A stretch of DNA of 64,000 nucleotides from Alopecurus myosuroides (lineage: Eukaryota; Streptophyta; Magnoliopsida; Poales; Poaceae). The notes beneath the pieces were generated by a model. The model was given only the letters and a program-made list of their open reading frames with translations. It did no database searches and was not told the origin of the DNA. Below, piece after piece: positions 1 to 13,300 of the stretch; the stretch's first letter is position 1, and each line of letters begins with the position of its first letter. The stretch lies in the NCBI GenBank assembly GCA_028641055.1, contig CM054057.1:580741940-580805939 (forward strand). The letters run 5' to 3'. Position numbers and translations under genes: made by a program.

Positions 1-444
1 GGAATACTGAACATATACAACCTAAAACACACTTGTACACACTTGGTATGGTACCACCTAGATTTTGGTTGGATCCAGATGCCCCATAGCCCTCTCCGAC
101 GAAACCCATTATTGTTAGTTCCCTTCTTTCTCATTATTTTTTTAAGAGTGTAGCTTTAAAAATATGCGTGATAATTTAGATATTTTTCTTCTTTTCGAAA
201 CGTGCTAAAGAACGTCGAAATCCGAGTTTGAATGCAAAAGTTATGTTCAAAACATCGATTAAGTAAAAAAAATTGAGCTTGGCTAGGCCGACGGCATTGC
301 CGTCGGCATAGCTCAAAAAAACTATAGGACGACGGTATTGCCATCGGCATAGCTCAATTTTTTTCGCAATTTGGTTTCCCTCTTAGGGTCTATTCCGACG
401 GCCCCGACAAATTTCCGTCGGCACGGTAAGCCATTCCTTTAGTG
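1..444. mobile_element. Right-hand end of a CACTA-like DNA transposon (truncated by window edge)
   Basis: The segment ends in CCATTCCTTTAGTG; read on the minus strand this is a CACTA-type start (CACTAAAGG). Inside are several inverted copies of a short subterminal motif containing GCCGTCGGCATAG (about 280-420), as is usual near CACTA termini. Bases 1-115 resemble the terminal inverted repeat of the element at 2475-4572, so related sequence is present in both. No coding sequence is visible. The left end lies outside the window, so neither TSD nor full structure can be checked. Confidence 0.4.
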
Positions 445-890
445 TATGTTTTAGAATATCTATGCATATCGCGTCATCGCATACCTAGATAAAGCTCTTG
501 GCTTTGACTATTGTGCCTTGTAACGAAAATTAGTTGCCACCAAATTGGATCAAACACAATTTTGTTTTTACCATTCCAACTTAGTAAGTCATACATGATA
601 TAAATCTGCGTGTTTGATTCTAAGTTACTTTCATGTGTGAATGTGATAATAATCCAATTGACGTACACAAACGTGTGGTTCATTAGCGGACCCAGCAAAA
701 ATTTAAAGCTTGGGCAAAGTACTAATTCTGAGGCTTATTATCCTAATTATCTTTTAATTAGCCAACATATTACGCTACACCACCGGCCGGAAGCTTGGGA
801 AGTTGTCCGGGTATCCGCCACTTGTGTGGTTGGCTCACGAAGTGAGTTTCTTCTACAAAATATGCTGATAATTCAACAATATAGTCCTAC
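445..890. other. Intergenic stretch without recognisable gene
   Basis: AT-rich sequence between the CACTA-like end and the R-repeat copy. Short ORFs here have no recognisable motif and I see no RNA gene. Confidence 0.5.
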
Positions 891-1699
891 TAGACAAACC
901 TTTGCTATCACCCATTATATATGTTAAAATTGTATGTTTTACACTAGTAGAAACATCACCTTTCGTCCAGAGCCAAAATGGCATTCATCCCGGTTGTGTA
1001 ATGAACCCGGACGAATGCTATGCATTCGCCCCGGTTCGGACGGCCGGGGGCGTGTAGAGGCCCTGTGGGGCATCCGTCCTGGTTGGTAAGGGGGCATTCG
1101 TCTCGGTTCGTGGCTTGAACAAGGAACAATGCCCTGCTGGACGCCACGTGGCCTGCGCAGGGCGTTGGTCCCGGTTCAAGCCACGAACCGGGACGAATGC
1201 CCTCTTCAGATAAAAGGGATTATTTGTAAAATCCACAACTAATTGAAAAATGCTCCAAATTGGGTGATTCAAATTTTAGAATGTTCAAAAAGTGTGATGT
1301 ACATGTTTCTGTCATTTTGAAACATGAAAAATATTTTATATGGCACTTATTTAATAATTACAGAAATTTCTTAATAAAAATGGAACTTGGAAAAATCCAA
1401 ACTTTTGCCGTGTTAATCCAGATTGAGCAAATAAAGTGTCAAAATGTTTGTCTTAACAAACTATACACATCCATATTTTTATTTGGAAAGAACTGAGTTA
1501 TTTTTCTGCTCTATTTAAATGCAACACTAAAAATTGCAGAATAGAAATCCCTTCTTGGAAATTAAGAATTAATTCCAAATAATTCCAAAAATCATGCCTA
1601 ATGGCTCAAAATGTTCAGGTGAACAATCTATTTTCAAGCATTTTTAACCAATAATGAACTTTGGTATCATTACTAAATTGCATTCCCCAAAATGGCAGA

Positions 1700-2180
1700 T
1701 TCAATTGATGACGTGGGGATGACTCCCAGGCCTGTCGGATGAGCCTACCCGGTCTGAGGCCCAGCACTGAAGCCCAGCGTGGAGGGCCACCTCATGGTTC
1801 TAGAAGGCACAGATACGTTTCGCTCGTGATTCTTGCGATAGAAGATGGAAGACTTCCATCGACTAGAACTAGGATTTGTAATCCCCCCGGGTACGGGTTT
1901 GAGACCTAGCCACCTATATAAGGGCTAGGAGAACCACCCGATGGCATCTAATCTAGGTTTTACACCATTTAAGCCGCACCTCGAGATCCAATCTCTCGAC
2001 CTGCGCATCCCCCATTGTAACTAAACATCATATACAGAAACAGACAAGCAGGAGTAAGGGTATTACCTCTACGAGGGCCCCGAACCTGGGTAAAATTGTG
2101 CCCCTGTTAGCCGTCGAGTACGCCAGCGCCTACATCGTTCCTCTATTCAAAATCCTACCGGTTCACCCGAGAGATTTGTT
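1700..2180 (+). repeat. LTR-like fragment inside the CACTA element
   Basis: A moderately GC-rich block differs from its AT-rich surroundings. It contains a TATA box (TATATAAG at 1915-1922), followed by a leader ending in a GCAGGAGTAAGGGTATTAC motif near 2048. This is the layout of the promoter-R-U5 part of many grass gypsy LTRs. No partner LTR, primer-binding site or target duplication was found, so it is a fragment or a solo LTR with unclear borders. Confidence 0.4.
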
Positions 2181-2410
2181 GATATGAGCAATCGACAATT
2201 GCTATATGAAAATATTCACCAAATATTCATAAATGCTCGGAAAATTGCAAGCAAAATATCAAAATGCTTAGGAAGAAAATGTCCAACAGAAAACATCATT
2301 TTCATTCATGTGTGATTAATAAATGTTACTGATCCTATTGGATTTAGTTATATATGCCATTAAGATAATTATAAGTTATGCCAAATAATGTGTGATTAAT
2401 AAATGGGCAC

Positions 2411-2449
2411 CCTTTAGCCCCGGTTCGTGTCTGGAACAGGGGCTAAAGG
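2411..2449. repeat. Short imperfect hairpin
   Basis: CCTTTAGCCCCGGTTC is followed within 40 bases by its near-perfect inverted copy ending GGGGCTAAAGG. It resembles a subterminal motif of grass CACTA elements and MITEs and is probably a remnant. Confidence 0.5.
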
Positions 2450-2474
2450 TTCATGTCTGGAACCGGGAAAGCAG

Positions 2475-4572
2475 GTCACACCCCGGAGTGCAATCTTTGC
2501 CATCCAAAACCCATAACACACTTTTACACACATGGTATGGCACCCACTAGCTTGTGGTGGGAATCCGACGCTCCGGAGCCCCACTCCGGTGAAACCCTAG
2601 CCCCGTTGGAGTAAACCGAGACTTATACGAATACAACCGGTACCAGCGTCAAAACGGGGTATAAAAGTGTACCTATTTGATTGGTTGTGTTGAATATATG
2701 AGGACACCACGTGAAGGTCTTGCGTCATTTTTTTTGTTTTCTAGAATTTTCTCAGCCGGTTTCAGGGAAAAGTCAAGACGGCTTGCATTATCGTTTGTAT
2801 CCAGGGGTTGAATATTGAGAAACTCTTGGTGTATTTGTGTTGAAATAGGTAGTTGTGTACCTAAAAAATATTTTTGCCAAAAATCATGAGCAAATTACGA
2901 GGCACTTGTAGTTCAAATTTGTTTCGTTTCCAGCTGAATCGGCAGAAACTTTTTTTTTCAAAAGAGGTGGATGGAAACCTTTTCTTAGGAAACAAATTGT
3001 TTATTTGTGCATATAACATGGTCTAGTATATTCAAAAAATCTAGCTCCCAAGGTTTGCAACATATTTGTGGTAGGTCCTTCACAAAAAAAAACCATTTTT
3101 GACACTCAGAAAAAGGAAAATGATTTTTTATTCAATGAAAAGGAAAACTTCCTCCGTCAACATTGTCCTTGCTTTCAAGATGCATGTTTGCATGGAATAT
3201 GGGCACATTAAAAGAAACTATGTCATGCATTTGGCCATAACACCCGTCATTTGTACCGAAACCCTAGAATGTTCGGAGGAGATAGCTCCTTTTGTGAACA
3301 CATTTTCAACACAACTGTCATATTCCAAGTTTATTATTTTCGGTGGATACTAGGACATATAGGAAAACACCACGCGAAGGTCTTGCGTCATTTTGGGTTT
3401 ATTCTGAATTTTATGGAATTTTCTCAGTCGGTTTCATGGAAAAGTCAAGACGGCGGGCATTGTCGTTCATAGCTAGGGCTTGAATATTGAGAAACTCTCG
3501 GTGTAACTGTGTTTACATAGGTAGTTGCGTACCTAAAAAATGATTTTTTCCAAAAATCATGAGAAAATTACGAGGCACTTGTAGTTCAAATTTGTCCCGT
3601 TTCCAACTAAATCGGCAGAAACTTGTTTTTTTTCAAAAGAGGTGCATGGAAACCTTTTATTAGGAAACACATTGTTTATTTGTGCATATAACATGGTCAA
3701 GTATATTCAAAAAATGCAGCTCCTAAGTTTTGCAACATATTTGTGGTAGGTCCTTCATAAAAAAAACCATTTTGACACTCGGAAAAAAAGTTTTTTACTC
3801 AGTAAAAAGGAAAACCTCCTCCGTCAACATTGTCCGTGTTTCCAAGATGCATTTTTGTGTGCAATATGGGCACATTAAAATAAACTGTGCCATTGATTTG
3901 GCCATAACACCCATCGTTTGCACCGAAACCCTGGAATGTTTGGAGGAGATAGCTCATTTTGTGAACAAATTTTCAACACAATTGTCGTATTTCAAGTTTA
4001 TTATTTTTGGTGGATACTAGGACATATATGAGGACACCACGCGAAGGTCTTGCATCATTTTGGGTTTTTTTTTGAATTTTCTGGAATTTTCTCAGCTGGT
4101 TTCAGGGAAAAGTCAAGACGGCGGTCATTGTCGTTCGTAGCTAGGGGTTGAATATTGAGAAACTCTCGGTGTATCTGTGTTGAAATAGGTAGTCGTGTAG
4201 CTAAAAATGATTTTTGCCAAAAATCATGAGCAAACTACGAGGCACTTGTAGTTCAAATTTGACCTGTTTCCAACTGAATCGACAGAAACTTGTGTTTTTC
4301 AAAAGAGGTGGATGAAAACCTTTTCAGAGGAAACAATTTGGTTATTTGTGCATATAACATGGTCTAATGTTTTCAAAAAATGTATTTCCCAATTTTTCCA
4401 ACATATTTGTGGTTGGTGCTTTGCAATAAAAATCATTTCTTTCTAGTGTTTCATCGGCCCTAGTGGGGCTCCAGAGCGTCGAGTTCCCACCACAAGCTAG
4501 TGGGTTCCGTACCATGTGTGTAAAATTGTTTTATAGGTTTTGGATTGCAAACATTGCACTCCGGGGTGTGAC
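2475..4572. mobile_element. Inverted-repeat element of unknown class nested in the CACTA element
   Basis: It begins GTCACACCCCGGAGTGCAAT and ends with the exact inverse. The two ends match as imperfect inverted repeats for roughly 125 bp (2475-2600 against 4440-4572). The interior is mainly 665-bp tandem repeats with no transposase. No convincing target duplication flanks it, so the class is undetermined; it could be a foldback-like element or an internal part of a CACTA family. Sequence related to its inverted repeat is also seen at 1-115. Confidence 0.5.
2700..4440. repeat. About 2.6 tandem copies of a 663-667 bp unit
   Basis: The landmark CACCACGYGAAGGTCTTGC recurs at 2705, 3368 and 4035, giving periods of 663 and 667 bp; the third unit is cut short at about 4440. 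Each unit shares a TTTCTCAG...GGAAAAGTCAAGACGGC block and a GGCACTTGTAGTTCAAATTTG block. Short ORFs within the units (3099-3353, 3730-4020) are parallel but have no recognisable domain and are probably incidental. Confidence 0.8.
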
Positions 4573-5816
4573 ATGCTTCACCGGCATCCACTTCTCTCTA
4601 GAGAGTTTACATGCACTTATAGCGTGATAGTCCCCGATTGGACAAGCTGGAGGAAAACTTGTCAAGAGCTGGGTTATAGATGATATGGATTTCATATTTG
4701 GATTTCTCTCATTTTTCTAATCAATTTAGACATATTAGTTGTAAAATTTCGATTTACGGATTTGCAGATATGAATTATTCATTATTAAATAAAAAACAAA
4801 TAAGTTAATTATTACTTGCATTCAAGAATATTTTTATTCAACATTATTATTAATGATTAATTTCTTTTTATTTAAACAATTATTTCGATACATAAAATAA
4901 AGTTGTGTGACATCATATACCATGGGTTAATAGAATTGATAGGATACTATTGTCAGGTAAGCATTTGTTCTTTCTAGGTCGCTCATAGGTAAGGAACTAA
5001 GAAGTTAAGCGTGCTAGTGGTAGAGTAGTCTCAGAATGAGTGACCAGTGGGAAAGTGTTATTAGAGGCAAGTAATTTAGATGGTAATTAAGAATGGTTAG
5101 AGATAAATGAGTCTTCGGTGCGATTAACCGGTTAAATTTTAAAAAAAAATGATTTTTTTTTTTGAAAAAGATGGGGAGGAGGCATTCATCCCGGTTCGTG
5201 TTACGAACCGAGACAAATGGTCCAGTGGACACGTGGACTACCCATTCATCCCTGCTCGTAACTCAACCGGGACGAATGGGGAGGGGCATTTGTCTCGGCT
5301 TCCCCATCCCGGTTGGGCAACCGGGACTGATAGCTCTTATAAACCACGATGAGGGGGGGGGGTTATCTACTAGTGTTAGAACCAGTTTTCAAGATATTAG
5401 AAGATGCTAAATAGATGCAAACGCAAATAAACATACTATAGCACATAAAAATTTCCAAATATATTTAGATAAATGTGATTATGCCATATTTTATGATTGT
5501 CTTAGATTAAGAAAATAATTAAGCAATATCCCCACATAAGATTTGTATTATTTATTTAATAAAATATATTTCTATTTAAACACTAGTGTTTGTACGTAGT
5601 GGACACATTTTCCGTGCCTAACAACAAATTTTGAAATTTAATAATACATAGTCATGTTTTAAGTATATACAATAAAAATTTAGTAATTAAGGAAGCTAAA
5701 GGACGTTATATGAGAACTGGTTGAGATACAAAAAAATTAACTATAAAGAAGTAAAAGTATTTGGTATAAAAACTTGATGGCTCGGCTAAATTCTTGCATT
5801 GAGTGGGCACACCGAA

Positions 5817-6850
5817 TGATGCGTGTGAACATACGTTCGTTGGGAGACCCCAAGAGGAAGGTATCAAGAGTGCAGTAGCAAGTTTCCCTCAGAAAGAAAC
5901 CAAGGTTGAATCGACCAGTAGGAGGAAGGAGTAACTTCAGAAGGTTGATGCAGCTGAGATGGCAGGGAGCACTACCAGTTCAGAAGCAACGTGAAACCTA
6001 CACAACACAATCAAATCACCTTGCCCTAACGAAGCAGTGAGGTTGTCAATCGCACCGGTTTTGCTGAACACAAAGAGGTTAAACGTATGGTGTGGAGAAT
6101 AGTATTAAAACAGTATGAGAGCAGTAGCCACAGTATGAAAGCAGTGTGTACTATCAGTATGAGAAAATGAACCGGGGTCCACAGTTCACTAGTGGTGTCT
6201 CTCCATGAAATATAAATAACATGTATGGTGAACAAATTACAGCTGGGCAATTGATAGAAATGAAGGCTGCACCATAGTGCATATGCAAGACATAAAGATT
6301 ACTATGTGATTCATGCGGGTATTACAACAAAATACATAGAACGTCATCCAACTGCATCTATGTCTAATAATCCACCCTCTGAATATCATCCGAACAGACA
6401 TTGAATATTAAGTTGCAAGCAATAGATTATCGCAGTAAACAAAGTGTGTAATGTAAACTAGGTAAACACCGTTGTTTTCTCCCTAATGGAAACAACAGAT
6501 CCTCCATCAGTCACGTTTCTGTCACTCGAGCACAGATGCAAAGGAGGCATGAACCCACTGTCGAGCATAAATACTCCCTCTTGGAGTTACTAGCATCTAC
6601 TTGGACAGAGCATCTACTAATAATGGAGAGAATGCAAGATCATAAATAACATATGCATGAGGATAACATGATATATTTATAATCAGAAAACATAGCATTC
6701 AACTTTCATCAGATCCCAGCAAACACAACATGTAGCATTACATAAAGATGATCTCGATCATGTAGGGCAGCTCACGAGATCTAAACATGAGGTACAAAGT
6801 GGAGAAGACAACCATCTATATACTGCTATGGACCTGTAGTCTAGGGATGA
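5817..6850 (-). repeat. Element C left LTR, first part
   Basis: Matches 38031-39050 of the right LTR. It is interrupted at 6850 by element A, whose target duplication is GATGA (6846-6850). On the coding strand this is the 3' part of the 3' LTR. Confidence 0.85.
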
Positions 6851-9800
6851 TGTCACGACCCCGGACCCAAAGATATACATACTGTTATGTGCTCCTAGCC
6901 ATGGACTGACAAGGGCTTCAGGGTTACCAGCCCCAGCCGCAACAAACAACGGCAGGCAGACTGGATTCATCGGCGCGTAGTCCGGATCCCCAGTCTACTA
7001 CTCCTTGTATCCATGCTAGTCATAACCAACTATGCATATCAAAGCGTCCACGAATCGAATGAAACTGAAGGAAACGGGACCAAAGCTATACAGAGCTATG
7101 TGTCCATAAAGTGCAACAACAATCGAGGGTTACTGGGGTTACCTCGCCCCAGGCCGATCACATCGACAGGCGGGCTCGGACATGGATCATCGGCTCCACA
7201 ACCCCTCGACTGCGACAACTAGAGTATAGCTCGAAACCAACAACCGATCAAAGCAACACTCTAGACATTGAAATTGTATTAAACAGGTGTTACTAGAGTA
7301 TAGCTTGCAAACAGAGGTCACACGACCCAACATCACATCAGACAACGGAAGGCAAATTATGTTGCTAATCAACAAGAACCAAAAAGGCCTAAGAGGCCGC
7401 AACATAAGGCGACGTCCCAGCCCATAGATTCCAGGCTGCTACCTGGGAACCCCAAACTACTCGTCGATGTCCACGTTGAACCATCACTGAAGTGACGAAC
7501 TCCACCTGAACCAAAATTAAGCAAACCTGAGTACGGTAGGTACTCAACAAGACTTAGTTAACCTATTATATATCTGCTGGTTTCAGAAAGGGTTTTATGA
7601 AGGCTGTTTTGCGTAAAGCAATCTTTGTTTTCCAAGTCGAGGAAGAATAGCACGTCTCATAGAATGTTTTCAAAACAGATGAGAAGCTCACTACTGTAAT
7701 CATCACCTTTTGAAACCACCAACATTATTTCCCATAAACTCACATGCTACAAGGATCACCCCTCCCGGCATCTCCGGGGAGGCACCCTTCACTCATTGCC
7801 AACATCTTTTACGCCACTTTCAAGTTATCTATGGCCACGTGACATTCACCAAGTCGTCCTTAACCGTGGACACAGCTTTCCGAAAGATTTGTCCCTGCAG
7901 GGTGGTACACTTTACCCACACGTACCATCCGACTCTTAATGCCAAGCTATTGGCACAATTCCGACGATGTGCCGGCAGAGTGTGGTTGGCTCCGACCTTT
8001 ACCTTGCTCGACCCTATCCATGAGTCAACCCAAACAGGGCCACCCCGTCAACAGGGAGTTGGCCACCTCCTAACGGCACCTGTTCTGTGAGTCGGGATCA
8101 AGATCCATGTACGTCCATCACTTGTCCCGGTCACGCCCTAGTTTTTCTCCAAATCGTTTTCTGACTCACGCGCGGATGGAAATAGCAAACTACGTGACTC
8201 ATGGATGTGGCCAAACAAGTTAGTTAGTCGAGCGAGGTTCATTGGCTCGCGCGTGTGGTTGCACGTTCAGTCTTGGTTTCCGCGGCGAGACCTTACTCCT
8301 AGGGTTGGCAAGTACAGGACAAACAACCACTTCCCAAGTGGCCTCCCGTCCAAGCCTTAGTCAAATTAACCACACAGTGCTCATCTTACCACGTCATCAT
8401 ATCATACTAGGTTATCGCAGCTCTGATTCATCAACCGGATGGAGCAGAGGTAACAAATATATGAAACTAAGCGGTAGCAGATATGAGACTCTGGCGATGC
8501 GCACAAGCAAATCTATGGCGGCTAGGAGCAGTGGATCAGGTCATTGTGGCAATGCAGTATATAGGGGAACTATATCTAGTAGCATCAAATAGTTTAGAAT
8601 CGAATGCAAAGTACGAGAATCAAATGTTGTTGGAAAACATATATGAGCAGACAAGAGGTTATGCTTGCCTTGGTTATAAGAAAACCAGATAAAGTCTTCA
8701 GGAATAAGTGCTTGATTTGTCGGTTAAGATCAAGTATTCGTCATTGGATTGCTGGCCTTCTCTTCGGAGTCGCATTCTACCGAGGGGGAATAAACACCGA
8801 AACAAGAAGAACAACAATCAATCATGGCATCGATGCAATGCGCAATATGTATGCATGAGCAAATTAATGCACTAAAATAAAGCCCTAGGCATGATCATTG
8901 GGTTGCTAGGGTTCATATGAAAGTTAAGCATTATACTGGAATTACCCCGAAATAGACCCCGGAGGGGGTTTCGGGCGATTCTGAAAGTGAGTAGAAGTTT
9001 TAATTGCTTAAATGGGATTGAAAACATCATAAATAGATTGCATTTGTCATTTTGAGCAATTTGGTATATAACTTTTAATTTTCTAATTTTAGTGAATAAA
9101 AACTTATTTTTAAACGATTAAACAACATTAAATAAAGGCCATTTTTCAACTTTCGCAAACATGATTGAAAATGACATATTTGAGTAGAGAATATTTTTCT
9201 GATCATTTTGGTACCTCGCTTTTATGTTTCTAAATTATAAAACAAAAGTTATTAATTAAACAATTTTATTCATTTTTCTGGAAATATTAAACATAGATTT
9301 ATGACGTCATCATGACGCAGGGATGACCTCATCCTCCTCAGTTCTTCACAGAGAGATCAAATTCGATCGAATTCGCGCGGGATTTCAAAATCAAACCCCA
9401 CCACGGGGTGGAGGGGTGCATGGGGATGCTAGGGGTGGGCGTGGCTCTGGAATTGGGTGGCCGGAGGCTCGCCGGCGTCCATCCGCGCGGCGGCGGGCGG
9501 CGGAGCACATCGGGCGGAGGTTACAGAGGAGTAGGGGACTAGAGGAGGGCACGGGGTGGCTCACCGGAGCGAGGGGGACGTGATGGTGTTGACGGAGAGG
9601 CGCGGGGAGGCCTAAATCGACGGCGACGAGTAGAGGAGGCCGGCGGCCGGAGGCGAGGGAGATGACCCGATTCCGGCGACTCGTCCACTCCCGTCAAACG
9701 TGGCTCGTCCAGGAGGTGTGGGAGAACATGGCGGAGCTCCTGGGACCAACGGTGAGCGTCGAGGCGGTCTACATCGGCGGCAATCGCCGGAATCGACGGC

Positions 9801-10368
9801 GGCCGAACGGGCAGAGAGGAGCTAGGGTTTGATCTCGTCCGGGAGATAAACAGAGAGAGGAGGGTAGAGCAGCGAGCAGGAGGGATGAGTAGTGCACGGG
9901 GAGGGCTCTCCTCACCCTTATCCCCTCGCGAGAGAGAAAGCAGGACGTGGTGCGCGGCGACGTCGTCGACCCTCTGTCCTTCTGGCCAGAGCTGGAAGAA
10001 AGGTAAAAAAAGAGGGAAATGCGAAAACCCCCTAGAGTTCCTGAATTTTACAGATTGGTCCTTTTCTGCTATAAAGGAGGACAGAAAACAAAGTTTTTGA
10101 GCCCCTTTTTACAAGAATAAAATTTGGCAAAAATTATATTTGGGAAGCTCATAAAATTTCCAACAAAACCATGTTTTGCTTTGGTGTGTTTGAAATATTT
10201 TTCAATACAAAACTTTGGAACCCAAATTAAGTACTTTTTGTGGAATTTTCTCAAACCATTTAAATTCACAAATTAAATTGGTTGAAATATGATTTAAATT
10301 TTTGATTCATGCATGTATGTGATGAACACAACACCACACACTTTTGTTAGCAAAATTGGGATGTTACA
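6851..10368 (-). repeat. Element A left LTR (3' LTR in coding sense)
   Basis: A 3518-bp copy of 28894-32445. It contains a GC-rich block (about 9360-9990) whose ORFs are repeated in both LTRs and show no domain. The inner edge carries the TGTTACA end followed by the polypurine region. Small indels distinguish it from the partner, for example near 7220 and 9115. Confidence 0.9.
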
Positions 10369-13300
10369 AATCTACCCCCTTACAAGAATCTCGTCCCGAG
10401 ATTCCCGAAGGAGGAGAAAGAAGGAACACCGGTTTTGAACGATCTTCTTGAACCTTACGGTTCTCTTCTTGAAGAGGTTGATCCGTAGCACTTGCGAAGA
10501 TTCTTCAGCGGCTACACCTTAGGTGAGAGGGAAAACTCTTAAGATTTGATATTCACGAAGATCGAGTATCTCATGGCTAACTCAGGACAGAAATGTTCAT
10601 AAAGAACTTTTGAGTTATCAGACATGAAACACATCAAGGTAACGGAGTGAACATATGAAGGTTTCAAGTTTGCGGACAGGTGGTCTTGAAAGGATGTTAG
10701 AATATGAGCTTTGCACAAAACTTTAAATCCTTTTGGAAAAGATAGGTTGAACAACTTGTGACACCGAGGTTTCTTCAAACAGAAAACCAAGATGGAGAGG
10801 ATGGTCTTGGATACCACATCATAATATCCGTAGACGAAGGGAAAACGCAAGAAAACACTGTAATTCGTGCGTCAGAGAATTTTTTTGATACAGAATCATG
10901 TTCACTCTTTGGAATGGACATGGAATATGAAGGAACTTTCATTCCGTCAAAATTTGTCGAAAACTTTGTCAAAGGTCATGATGTTACTTCATCACAGAAG
11001 ATGAGTAACCAAAGGACGTTGGAACACCGTAATGGAGGAGGAACTCTTGGTCACACCATAAGACTGGTTAACCAACGAGGATTGAAACACCGGAAGAGGA
11101 TAGGGAATCTCTTTCCTGTTGTGGATTTGACATAACAATTCATCAAACACATGGTTAAGATCCCATGGCTGAAGTGACTGACAAATTCACACAATGTGTG
11201 AGATGAACAGAACTTCAAGTACCAACGACTTGAGAAGGAAACTGATCGATGGCGGTAGAACACCAAGTGATGTTCTCGTGATGAACTTGGTTATGCTAGG
11301 ACAACAACGTTGGAGGTTCAACAGAGAGGTATTGGAAAGATCAACTTTCAAGTGATCCTTGGTGTTCTAAATACCAACAGCAGGCTCACGACAAGCCTTC
11401 TATAGGTCATCAAGTGAAAGATGAACTTCGGTTCAAAAGAACGATGAGGGAGAATTCTAGAAGAAGCATCACAGAAATCCTCACGGGGAGTGGTTGTTTG
11501 TACGGATTCAAAGAGATATGACATTAGGCCTTCCGGCTAGTTGTGCCAACCACCACATCAACCATGCCAGATTTTCGGAAGGACCAGATTCAATATCCTT
11601 GAGGAAACACCAACCATCGTTGCTACTTTAGATTCAGCTCTGGTTAGTGGGTTGATAACTTAGACTCGGTATGTTTGATCAGGAAGATTGCACCGGTTAT
11701 CAACAAGATACATATGCTGGATTCCCAAGATATGGACTACGATGCCACACTCAAGAAAATGAGCAGGATTATGGAACTCATGTATTAGCAACTTGTGAAA
11801 GACGGTTGCACCTACATGGGTTACTTCTAAAATAATACATCGGAGTCCTTGTTGGAGGGATGATTGCAAAGATAACGAAGTTCTTAAACTTCTTCTCTTT
11901 CAACGAACGATCAATCAGTGGCTTAGCGTGGATGCAACTTCCTCAAATGAATGGAGGTAACAACCTATCATCTTAAGAGTAGTCCACACACGCATGACCG
12001 ACTGGGATTATTCCCGAGGGAAACAAGAAAACTTTACTCGAATCCATGGCGACAACTTTCACCATAAGCACACGAACCCGAGAAAGTCACTTCGAACATC
12101 CAGAACACAACTTCGTGATGACACAAAGACGGTTCTCGAAAGTTTCCAACATTGTTGCCAATTGTTCAACATGAGCCGCTCGCAACTTGGAGAAAATAGG
12201 AATGTCATCGATGGACGAAAACACACTTATCAAAACACTCCGAGAAGAGGGATTCATATGCTATATGAACAAAGCAGAATATTGGTCAGACCAAAGGACA
12301 TGAAGGTGTACTCGAGCAAAACACCATGAGTGAGAACACCATCAAGATGAGCCTTGAATCTGGACTTGATCTGACGATAGACCAAACCAAATCAAGGGTG
12401 GAAAGATAGCATGTCCATTAAGGAGATACTATCATGCTTCAACGCAAAGGAAAGTGGACATCCCATAACGAAGGATCAAGTTAGGCGGAGCTTTTGTCTT
12501 TCAACTCTCCAAGTTAGTGATTAGGCTCAACCAACTAGTCCAGGATATCCAGCAGGGTTCCTTGGAGAAAGGAGTGGTTCAAACTACCCCTTGCTTAGAC
12601 ATTACGGTCAGGTAACAACCTGGTGATACTTCTAGAGAGACAACTAGAATATCACAACCTACCGGTATGTCTTAGAAATCGAAACGAGGAATGCTTTTCA
12701 AAGCAACCGAGATGGTCTGGAGAACTTTCGCATGAACCTAACTCTCTGACCGAGGATGTGCACTGGCATGAACGGATTTGGAACACCTTCAACTTTAAAA
12801 AGAGGCTGGGTGACCAGTAGTGCTAAGAAGGGTACAGATGTTTCTTAGATTTTTCAAAGCAATAAAAATTGCTAAGAATAACTGGTACACATAGCAATGC
12901 ACACCCAACATTCTTTAGCATTCAAGCTTGGAGGAAGGGGGAGTGAAAATGTGTAGGAGCATCACTTCATCCGTAAGGCCATGAGATTCAGCATGACCTC
13001 TTGATGCCAAAGAGTGTGATACTCGAAGGTGGAACAAAACAGAAGCTATTGAAACTTCTTTATCCTGTGGATTACAAAACTTTGACCTGGTTTTAGAGAT
13101 GAACGAGGTACTGGAGTTTGTTTCTCCTGACATTCCAAGGTGGAATGTTCTGACGAAAAACAAGAGCAATGCATGGGAATATCCAACACCCGTATGCAAC
13201 TTGATGTCCAAAGCAACGGATGGAGATTTGAGAGCAACTGGGAGGTGGAAACATGCTCAGGAGAATTCCTAAGATCACGTTGATTGCACAGGGTAATACT

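Larger units (their letters stand above)
942..5375. mobile_element. Non-autonomous CACTA DNA transposon
   Basis: The element starts CACTAGTAGA and ends TCTACTAGTG, the classic CACTA (En/Spm) terminal inverted repeat. It is flanked on both sides by the 3-bp target duplication TTA (939-941 and 5376-5378). Multiple copies of a CATTCGTCCCGGTTCGT-like subterminal motif lie in both orientations at 960-1200 and 5175-5330. The 4.4-kb interior has no transposase or TNP2-like ORF. It holds an LTR-like fragment and an inverted-repeat element with tandem repeats. It must depend on a related autonomous element for movement. Confidence 0.85.
891..5816. repeat. R-repeat copy 3, split by a CACTA element and cut by element C
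   Basis: Bases 891-941 and 5376-5816 join into a sequence that resembles 56640-57095 and 63490-63990. Shared landmarks are TAGACAAA, then a GAAC...CAAGATATTA stretch, an ATTATG(T/C)CAT(A/C)TT stretch, and the GGTATAAA...TGATGGCT region. The CACTA element 942-5375 interrupts it, and element C begins at 5817 inside it. This copy is more diverged than the other two. The identity of the repeat is unknown and it has no coding capacity here. Confidence 0.6.

Noticed and set aside
10758..11135. 125-codon plus-strand ORF in element A
   Set aside because: Opposite to the element's sense, with no motif and no supporting signals.
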